DNA of 11,749 nucleotides. Source: Ignavibacteriales bacterium. Lineage in GTDB: Bacteria; Bacteroidota; Ignavibacteria; Ignavibacteriales; Melioribacteraceae. Under the pieces are notes generated by a model. That model saw nothing but the letters and a program-made list of their open reading frames with translations, was not told the DNA's origin and did not search any database. The stretch is taken from the NCBI GenBank assembly GCA_016929735.1, contig JAFGID010000258.1:1-11749 (forward strand), read 5' to 3'. The translations under genes were made by a program, and so were the position numbers. Below are positions 1 to 5,626 of the stretch, piece after piece. The number at the start of each line of letters is the position of its first letter. Within the stretch, counting starts at the first letter, position 1.

Positions 1-163
1 CATTTATTAGTATGTATAAGCATCCTTTTGTTTTCCGTCGCCCTATCCCCTCTTCCTCTCTGCGACAAAAAACAAAAAATGTGCAAAATAATTTTTTATT
101 AAATTTAATGACTCTTTCTCTGCTTATCAACTCTTACAACCATTTATCATAATTTCCTAACAT

Positions 164-207
164 AAAAAAAACGATTGGTGCAAAGCACAAATATAATCGT
201 TTTTTTT
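164..207. repeat. Two-tier hairpin element, copy 1
   Basis: An outer perfect 13-base inverted repeat pairs 164-176 (eight A then CGATT) with 195-207 (AATCG then eight T). It encloses an inner hairpin GTGC-AAA-GCAC at 178-188 and an unpaired ATAT-like spacer. It ends in a T run on the + strand and, by symmetry, in a T run on the minus strand, so it could act as a bidirectional intrinsic terminator. A second copy with a changed but still paired inner stem lies at 393-438. That points to conservation of structure rather than chance. Confidence 0.65.
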
Positions 208-331
208 CGTGTCACACCGACCTAACATTTTCAACTTATCTATCATTCCAGCAGAGCAAGAGACATCCCCTTGCCCTATTTTTCCCTCTCTGTTTTATTT
301 ATTGCTCTTGCCTCTTTCTTCTAAAGTTGAA

Positions 332-375
332 AAGCGAAATATTTCCTCTTCATTCCAAGTTTCGCTTATTTTTTA
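332..375 (+). terminator. Possible terminator hairpin (AAGCGAAA/TTTCGCTT)
   Basis: AAGCGAAA at 332-339 pairs perfectly with TTTCGCTT at 360-367 across a 20-base loop. The second arm is followed by A and a run of six T. The stem is short and only half GC and the loop is long, so termination activity is uncertain. There is no gene immediately upstream on the + strand within the window. Confidence 0.3.
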
Positions 376-392
376 CCCACCAACCTAAGAAG

Positions 393-438
393 AAAATAAA
401 ACGATTGTCGCAAGCGACACAATATAATCGTTTTTTTT
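393..438. repeat. Two-tier hairpin element, copy 2
   Basis: Same architecture as the element at 164-207. The outer arm AAAACGATT (398-406) pairs with AATCGTTTT (426-434), extended by A and T runs beyond one mismatch. The inner hairpin is GTCGC-AA-GCGAC (407-418) instead of GTGC-AAA-GCAC. The outer ACGATT/AATCG core, the ATATAATCG right shoulder and the trailing T run are the same in both copies. The inner stem differs on both sides in a pairing-preserving way. It lies about 150 bases upstream of the first gene. Confidence 0.65.
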
Positions 439-589
439 CTTTTTATTGCCCCCAACCACCCACCCATTCTTTGTCTTGTCAATGTCTGTTTCATTTCTTA
501 TTTTTGTCTTAAACAATTATAGAAATTAAATATGAAAACAATCAAACCAACTCAACTTAAAAGAAAAACATAGAGATAACAACAAAAAT

Positions 590-1267
590 ATGTTAAGAAA
601 CTCAAAGGGCAACATGTACTCCTTTGTCACGCACACCTGGAACACAATCAAGGGAAAATGTCCTCATAACTGTTCTTATTGCTATATGAAACGATGGGGA
701 AAACAAACCAATCTCCATTTCGATGAATCCGAACTAAAAACAAATCTCGGTCAAAATAACTTTATTTTTGTAGGTAGCAGCTGCGACATCTTCGCCAACG
801 ACATCCCCGAACTCTGGCTCCGTAAAACTCTAAAACACTGCGAACATTTCAACAACCTATACTTATTCCAAACTAAAAACCCTTCCCGATTCCTTGATTT
901 CATTGACGCTTCTGTTATCTCCGATAAATCCGTCATCTGCACAACACTCGAATCCAACAGAAATTATACTAACATTTATAATAACTCCCCCTCTATACTT
1001 AAACGAGTATCTGCTATATCAGAAATCTCAAATGTTATAAAAACTTACATTACTATTGAACCCATCCTCGATTTCGACCTTGATGATTTCATCAACTTAA
1101 CCAAACAATGCAACCCAATACAAGTTAACATCGGCGCAGACAGCGGAAACAACAACCTACCCGAACCTAACAATAATAAAATATTAAATCTAATCTCTGA
1201 ACTCGAAAAATTTACTCTTGTAGTTAAAAAGAAAAACCTAAAAAGATTATTAAATAACGGACCATAA
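590..1267 (+). CDS. DUF5131/Gp37-Gp68-like radical-SAM-type iron-sulfur protein
   Basis: A 225-residue soluble protein. Near the N-terminus VTHTWNTIKGKC leads into C24-x3-C28-x2-C31, followed by Y-M-K-R-W. This CxxxCxxC motif binds a 4Fe-4S cluster in radical SAM enzymes. Further segments (IFVGSSCDIFANDIP at 59-73, FQTKNPSRF at 93-101, TIEPILDFD at 155-163, VNIGADSGNN at 179-188) fit my recollection of DUF5131 (phage Gp37/Gp68) proteins, a radical-SAM-like family of unknown reaction often found on phages and mobile DNA. There is no signal peptide or membrane segment. ATG 590 has no Shine-Dalgarno. An in-frame ATG at 614 (MYSFVTHTWN) has AAAGGG just upstream and may be the true start. The gene is followed after 2 bases by the next gene, so the two are very likely co-translated. 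Codons favour C at third positions, unlike the minus-strand genes further right. Family assignment is by motif and memory; substrate unknown. Confidence 0.72.
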   Translation: MLRNSKGNMYSFVTHTWNTIKGKCPHNCSYCYMKRWGKQTNLHFDESELKTNLGQNNFIFVGSSCDIFANDIPELWLRKTLKHCEHFNNLYLFQTKNPSRFLDFIDASVISDKSVICTTLESNRNYTNIYNNSPSILKRVSAISEISNVIKTYITIEPILDFDLDDFINLTKQCNPIQVNIGADSGNNNLPEPNNNKILNLISELEKFTLVVKKKNLKRLLNNGP

Positions 1268-1269
1268 TT

Positions 1270-1623
1270 ATGAAAATCCCGGAATTTTTAATTTGCGAAG
1301 ACCCCCATTTCTACATCAGAGACGATATAGATGAAACACAACGCATCTTCATCATTCACACTCAAGAACCTTTCATCATCGCAGAGTGCTTTCATTTCAC
1401 ACAAGACGAAGAAAATATTTCTATGTTACATAAATCTAAATTCAACATCTACGCAACACTTGACTACTCCCCGGATGAATACATTATAATAGGAGCTCTT
1501 AACTCATCAACCATTTCACACACTCAAACCGACAAACTCGCTAACATAATGCGTAGAATGGCTGACTGGTACGAAAAATATCTTCTCTGGCTCGACGACA
1601 ACGACAACCCTCATCTACCATAA
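1270..1623 (+). CDS. Hypothetical 117-residue protein paired with the radical-SAM-like gene
   Basis: I do not recognise this family. The protein is small, soluble and acidic, with no signal peptide and no transmembrane segment. The N-terminal half alternates short hydrophobic strands with charged turns (FLICEDPHFYIRDDID, RIFIIHTQEPFII). The C-terminal part looks helical and ends Trp-rich (ADWYEKYLLWLDDNDN), which suggests a compact alpha/beta fold. It has only two cysteines and does not match the three-Cys-motif partner protein sometimes found beside DUF5131 genes. Its ATG follows the upstream stop by two bases, so it is almost certainly expressed with that gene and may assist or supply it. 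C-ending codons match the upstream gene. The start is supported by this coupling. Confidence 0.65.
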   Translation: MKIPEFLICEDPHFYIRDDIDETQRIFIIHTQEPFIIAECFHFTQDEENISMLHKSKFNIYATLDYSPDEYIIIGALNSSTISHTQTDKLANIMRRMADWYEKYLLWLDDNDNPHLP

Positions 1624-1683
1624 CCAACCACCTCTCACTTGCTCCTTACTTTTTACCTCTTCCGTCTTTTCCCCCCTTGCGTT

Positions 1684-1772
1684 CATTGAGCTTGTTTACA
1701 CTGAGCGTTGCACTGAGCCTGTTTACACTGAGTGGCATTGCCATCGAAGTGTCGAAGTGCGCAGTCGAAGTG
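1684..1772. repeat. Nested palindromic repeat block (CACTGAG / TCGAAGTG half-sites)
   Basis: Three left half-sites CACTGAG (1699-1705, 1711-1717, 1726-1732), preceded by a degenerate CATTGAG (1684-1690), are followed by three right half-sites TCGAAGTG (1744-1751, 1752-1759, 1765-1772). Between the two sets sits a perfect small hairpin TGGCA-T-TGCCA (1733-1743). The order left-left-left, core, right-right-right suggests copies inserted within copies. Bases 1693-1753 recur without mismatch at 11397-11457. The block lies between convergent genes, so it could also end transcription from both sides. Confidence 0.75.
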
Positions 1773-1803
1773 TGGAAATTAAGGGAGGATTAAGGTGGGT
1801 TCT

Positions 1804-1824
1804 ACTACTGACCACTTAACTTTA
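1804..1824. repeat. Heptamer-periodic array ending in the C25 peptidase stop codon
   Basis: Three consecutive 7-base units (actactg, accactt, aacttta) run directly into the stop codon of the minus-strand C25 gene (TAA, 1824-1822). The same ACTGACC-type unit occurs at 5612-5632, 4194-4228 and 11460-11516. Confidence 0.5.
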
Positions 1825-3999
1825 CCTATACGCTCCTTGCAAATATACTTTCGTTTTTAATGTGATAATATTAATATTTTCTTTAATGTATGGTATATAA
1901 TCTTTCTTTGTAATATATATATCCACTGGATACTTAATAGTATAAAATTCATCAAAATTTGCCACTCTTACATCGTACTGTTTCATATGCCAACCATCTG
2001 CATTTACAACACAAATTATACAACCATCAACTCCTGCATCTACACTAATTGAATTCTCTTTACAATCTATTTTTACATTATTGAAATAATGTGGTATATC
2101 AAGCCATATTCTTGTCTCTGGACATCCAATTAGATTATGTGATAAATTTTCATAATGAGCTGCAAAGGTTTTTGAATATGTATATGCTACCCCTATGTGA
2201 TTCATATTTTCGTAATCATTATTATTACTCATTGTTAACGCATCACAAAATCTTTCATAAACATATCTTGTTGGTTGAAAATTTCCAATTCTCGTATAAC
2301 CCAAAAAATTCACTCCTCCTGCATCTGTCATTACTGTAAATGCCTCTGCCAAATTTTCAATACCAAAAGATGTCCTGTTATCATCAAAAGCCAAATTTCT
2401 ACAGCCCGTTGCATAGACAATTGCAGGTTTATTATAGTTTCTAAACCTATCAAAAGCATCTTTATCTTCAGGTATCTCATTCCCCTCGTAACTATCTATA
2501 CTATTAATACAATTCCTTGGTGTTCTATTTAAATTCTTTGACATCGTCGTTATAGACCTCGCATCACTATGTGCCAAAAAACTTATCAATCCATATCCCC
2601 CCATTTTTATCTGCTCCATCACATCCTCGGAATAAGGACTTGTAGGATTATATATATCATTTTCCTGCATAACAACATGACTAAACATTGTAAGTTTATT
2701 CTTTATTGCATTCGCATGATTTAATTGTTGATATTGATCAGCTTGTGATATGAATGAGTTCACTAAATAATCTGTATTTCCATTACCTGGATCTGTTTCA
2801 TACAAAATTACTTTATCGACCCATCTTTCTACTTCTTTTAAGTCTGTGCATAATAACCGCCCAACAAATATTTCAGGTAAATAATCTACCTTATCATCAT
2901 TTGGCTCACCAAAGCAATTATCACCATCAACATTCCAATCACCATATAGATCAGCAAAATATAAATCCGCCGGTATTATTTCATCATCAGATAAATTATT
3001 AATGCTATTCGAATTCTCGCTGCACCCATATCTAATTGGCACAACCGAATAATCACCTACTAATAAAACATAAACCGGTGCATATCCGTATGGATCATGA
3101 TATGTATCAAATAAAAATGCTCTTATTGCACCCGCACTATCATGAATCTCATCAAATTCATTGTTATAATAATATTTATATATTTTATCTAATGTAACAA
3201 CTCCTACATTTTCTATTTTCTTTTTTTTCCATTGAACTAGTTTTTCAAAAGCAGGTGCTAATTCCTTATTTGTTATTATTGTATAATTATAACTAAGAAC
3301 AGGACCTGGTTGTTTAGTACTATCAGCCTTAATTACCATGGGAGCCACGTTTCCATAAAGAATAATATCCTCTGGATTTACTACCATATTTTCAAGTATA
3401 GAATCATATATTTTTTGTATTGACTCTATTCTTCCCCCGGGATTTGCTCCCATTTCACCCGAATACTTAAATTGTAATATTATATCCGAATTACTATAAA
3501 ATATCAAGGAATCCTCTTTTGGAAAATATTTAAATGGACAATATTTAATCGTTACAATTCTATTATTTCCATCAAAAAAATCATGTCTAACTACTTCAAA
3601 CATTTTTTCGGGATATGGGTAAGTTGAATTGTAAATTGTCGTGTCAGGTACTATAAATTCATCCTCGTTATATCCTTGTGTAGGTAATACTTTATTTTCT
3701 AAATTATATATTTGTCCAACCGTTGTATCTACTACAATAATACTATCAACTGATTGCTCTTGCGGTATTATAAATTTTAAATACAATTCAGGTAATAGTG
3801 GCTTTCCAATCTTATTACTTTCTTGTAATCCTTCAACTTCAATATAAGTATAATAGTTACTATCAACACCCTGAATATTACTGATTAAAACATATTTCCC
3901 TGATAAATTAACATTATAATTAATTTGTGATTTTATTTCAATAATACCTAAAGAAACAAAAATTATGTATATGAAAAACTTCAACGTCCTATTTCTCAT
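1822..3999 (-). CDS. Peptidase family C25 (gingipain-like) exported cysteine protease
   Basis: A 725-residue exported protein. Residues 1-24 form a signal peptide (basic start, hydrophobic 8-20). Residues about 25-215 resemble the C25 propeptide (KIGKPLLPELYLKFIIPQ, IKYCPFKYFP). The caspase-like catalytic region runs from about 238 (YTIITNKELAPAFEKL) to 633, with VLLVGDYSVVPIRYG and the acidic loop LYGDWNVDGDN. The likely catalytic dyad is His477 (GLISFLAHSD) and Cys533 (IVYATGCRN), followed by the family hallmarks GGVNFLGYTR (561-570) and NLIGCPETRIW (622-632). Family members usually have GHG around the histidine; here it is AHS. Residues about 641-710 form an Ig-like C-terminal domain. There is no T9SS sorting domain; the protein stops at KVYLQGAYR. 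It starts 11 bases after the FG-GAP gene, with no Shine-Dalgarno, so translational coupling is likely. Expected role: extracellular or surface proteolysis. Confidence 0.88.
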   Translation of the reverse strand: MRNRTLKFFIYIIFVSLGIIEIKSQINYNVNLSGKYVLISNIQGVDSNYYTYIEVEGLQESNKIGKPLLPELYLKFIIPQEQSVDSIIVVDTTVGQIYNLENKVLPTQGYNEDEFIVPDTTIYNSTYPYPEKMFEVVRHDFFDGNNRIVTIKYCPFKYFPKEDSLIFYSNSDIILQFKYSGEMGANPGGRIESIQKIYDSILENMVVNPEDIILYGNVAPMVIKADSTKQPGPVLSYNYTIITNKELAPAFEKLVQWKKKKIENVGVVTLDKIYKYYYNNEFDEIHDSAGAIRAFLFDTYHDPYGYAPVYVLLVGDYSVVPIRYGCSENSNSINNLSDDEIIPADLYFADLYGDWNVDGDNCFGEPNDDKVDYLPEIFVGRLLCTDLKEVERWVDKVILYETDPGNGNTDYLVNSFISQADQYQQLNHANAIKNKLTMFSHVVMQENDIYNPTSPYSEDVMEQIKMGGYGLISFLAHSDARSITTMSKNLNRTPRNCINSIDSYEGNEIPEDKDAFDRFRNYNKPAIVYATGCRNLAFDDNRTSFGIENLAEAFTVMTDAGGVNFLGYTRIGNFQPTRYVYERFCDALTMSNNNDYENMNHIGVAYTYSKTFAAHYENLSHNLIGCPETRIWLDIPHYFNNVKIDCKENSISVDAGVDGCIICVVNADGWHMKQYDVRVANFDEFYTIKYPVDIYITKKDYIPYIKENINIITLKTKVYLQGAYR

Positions 4000-4010
4000 T
4001 TTTAATTTTT

Positions 4011-5492
4011 CTATTTAATCAGAATCATCTTTCGTAAAAAAATATTATTATTCGCTTCCATTCTATAAAAATAAATCCCACTTGACAATCCGCTTCCATC
4101 AAATTTAACTTCATAACTCCCCTCCTCTTTTTCCTCATCTAGTAATGTTGCTATTTCTTGTCCAAGTAAATTAAGTATTTGTATTTTTACTTTACTGACA
4201 ACTGGCAACTGATAACTGATTACTGTTGTCGGGTTAAATGGATTTGGATAATTTTGTGATAATTTATATTCTTTTATTGCTGTGCTTTCTGTTTTATCTA
4301 TTCCTGTCTTCTTTTCCAATCTATATATTTCAACTCTATTATCTACTCCACACGCTATTAATTTATTCCCAGTCCCATTAAAAGAACCCAAATTTTCAAT
4401 CTCATAAAATCTTTTATTTATTTGCACACTTCCTTTTTCTTTATAAGTATCAGCTCCAAATATAATCTCTGTATAATTTGTTAATCTTGCAAAATCATCA
4501 TAGCTATCATTATTCAAATTGTAAATTCCTTTTACTATACTATTAAATCCCGCTGTTAAATAACCCGCTTTTATTGAGTCTTTTAAATTTGAACCCAGAT
4601 AAATTTTATTTATGATATTTGACTTAATAGAAAAATCCGAATATCCATCACCATTAATATCTCCTAATTCACACACATCTTTTCTATATTCATTTGTGTC
4701 TCCCTTTAATTCAATACTATTATGATAACCAATTGAATCACCTCCGAAAAATAATACTGCTTTACTATTCCCCTGTAAATAAAAATTGTCCATTCCAACT
4801 ATAAAATCATTATAACCATCTCCATTTACATCACCTAAAAACGATACTGTATTACCAAAATATCCATATTCAATATCACCCGCCAATAAAAGATCTGCCC
4901 CATTATCGATAGTCTGCCCTCCCATAAATATATATGCAATTCCTTTACTGTAACCACTATCCATTGGAGCACCCATAATAAAGTCATCAAAATTATCACC
5001 ATTTATATCTCCAAATGCCATATCATTACCAAACAAATCCCATCCGATCTCTCCTTCAATAATTAGATCTGGTATTGTATCTAAAACATCCGTTCCCAAA
5101 TAGATAAATGCTGCTCCGACATAAAAACTATAATAATTTGGTACTCCTATACAGAAATCGGCAAAACCATCTCCATTAAAATCACCATTCCCTACTATCG
5201 AATAACCAAATTGTGAATTATTATCATCACAATGAAATCTCAAGTCTGCATTTGTATCTATAATTGCATCACCATAATATAATTTTGCATAATTTCCATC
5301 TCTTGCCGATATCAACATATCATCATAACCATCTCCATTTACATCGCCAATATTTTTTACTAAATTAAAGTCATCTCCTGCTTTTTCGCCATGTATGGTT
5401 GTAATTAAAATTAATGTATCCTGTGCATATATCTGCCCAATATATAACAGAACTACAATAAAAAATATTTTATATTTTATTTTTTTCAACAT
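4011..5492 (-). CDS. FG-GAP/VCBS beta-propeller protein with T9SS type A sorting domain
   Basis: A 493-residue secreted protein. Residues 1-23 are a signal peptide ending IYAQ. Residues about 35-390 form an integrin-alpha-type propeller. The calcium-loop repeats are GDVNGDGYDD (49-58), GDFNGDGFAD (103-112), GDINGDNFDD (161-170), GDVNGDGYND (220-229), GDINGDGYSD (277-286) and a degenerate NLNNDSYDD (325-333), giving about six or seven blades. Residues 411-493 are a T9SS type A C-terminal domain (SQNYPNPFNPTT, ISYQLP, LLGQEIATL, SGIYFYRM, RKMILIK). Such domains direct export through the T9SS and are normally removed or used for surface attachment. A purine-rich GAGAGATA about 5 bases before the ATG may serve as ribosome site. 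The gene follows the subtilisin-like gene after 134 bases and precedes the C25 gene by 11. Likely a calcium-stabilised adhesion or scaffold protein; no catalytic residues seen. Confidence 0.9.
   Translation of the reverse strand: MLKKIKYKIFFIVVLLYIGQIYAQDTLILITTIHGEKAGDDFNLVKNIGDVNGDGYDDMLISARDGNYAKLYYGDAIIDTNADLRFHCDDNNSQFGYSIVGNGDFNGDGFADFCIGVPNYYSFYVGAAFIYLGTDVLDTIPDLIIEGEIGWDLFGNDMAFGDINGDNFDDFIMGAPMDSGYSKGIAYIFMGGQTIDNGADLLLAGDIEYGYFGNTVSFLGDVNGDGYNDFIVGMDNFYLQGNSKAVLFFGGDSIGYHNSIELKGDTNEYRKDVCELGDINGDGYSDFSIKSNIINKIYLGSNLKDSIKAGYLTAGFNSIVKGIYNLNNDSYDDFARLTNYTEIIFGADTYKEKGSVQINKRFYEIENLGSFNGTGNKLIACGVDNRVEIYRLEKKTGIDKTESTAIKEYKLSQNYPNPFNPTTVISYQLPVVSKVKIQILNLLGQEIATLLDEEKEEGSYEVKFDGSGLSSGIYFYRMEANNNIFLRKMILIK
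4194..4228. repeat. Five heptamer units inside the T9SS sorting-domain coding region
   Basis: On the + strand five consecutive 7-base units are actgaca, actggca, actgata, actgatt and actgttg. They lie inside the FG-GAP gene and encode residues 422-433 (TTVISYQLPVVS), which include the conserved ISYQLP of the sorting domain. Seven is not a multiple of three, so each unit is read in a different frame. The unit resembles the intergenic ACTGACC arrays in this window. Confidence 0.65.
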
Positions 5493-5548
5493 ACTTTATC
5501 TCTCTATCTTATTATTCCTACTTTTTATTTCTTTTATTTCTTACTGTT

Positions 5549-5625
5549 GCTGAGCGTAGTCTAATCACCAACAATCCACCACTGACCACTTGTGCTGAGC
5601 GAAGTCGAAGCACTGACCACCGACA
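5549..5625. repeat. Intergenic palindromic and heptamer repeats between protease and FG-GAP genes
   Basis: Two copies of a GCTGAGCG-type repeat occur: 5549-5568 (degenerate) and 5594-5613 (GCTGAGCGAAGTCGAAGCAC), identical at 17 of 20 bases. With the preceding GT, the second copy has inverted ends GTGCT/AGCAC (5592-5596 and 5609-5613). ACTGACC heptamers lie at 5581-5587 and 5612-5618. On the minus strand this 134-base gap follows the subtilisin-like gene, and the palindrome could attenuate transcription into the downstream genes. The repeat belongs to the same CACTGAGC...TCGAAGTG type as the blocks at 1684-1772 and 11345-11457. Confidence 0.65.
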
Positions 5626-5626
5626 A

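Larger units (their letters stand above)
1..589. other. Intergenic region with three hairpins, no credible gene
   Basis: No reading frame here looks like a protein gene. The only longer one (about 327-512, starting at a TTG) runs through two hairpins, has low-complexity Phe/Ser/Pro content and shows no family resemblance. The + strand is very pyrimidine-rich and poor in G. The recognisable contents are the paired hairpin elements at 164-207 and 393-438 and the hairpin at 332-375, each listed separately. The last 60 bases before the next gene are A-rich, as is typical of leaders in Bacteroidota-like genomes. No tRNA-like or rRNA-like segment was seen. Confidence 0.6.

Noticed and set aside
164..438. 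CRISPR-like array from the two hairpin elements
   Set aside because: Only two copies, about 230 bases apart, with diverged inner sequence and no regular spacer length; no cas genes nearby.
327..512. 61-codon frame starting at TTG on the + strand
   Set aside because: It overlaps two hairpins, has low-complexity composition, no ribosome site and no recognisable protein features.
532..573. 13-codon frame (MKTIKPTQLKRKT) just upstream of the radical-SAM-like gene, a possible leader peptide
   Set aside because: No ribosome site, no run of regulatory codons and no competing hairpins; A-rich leader DNA produces such frames by chance.
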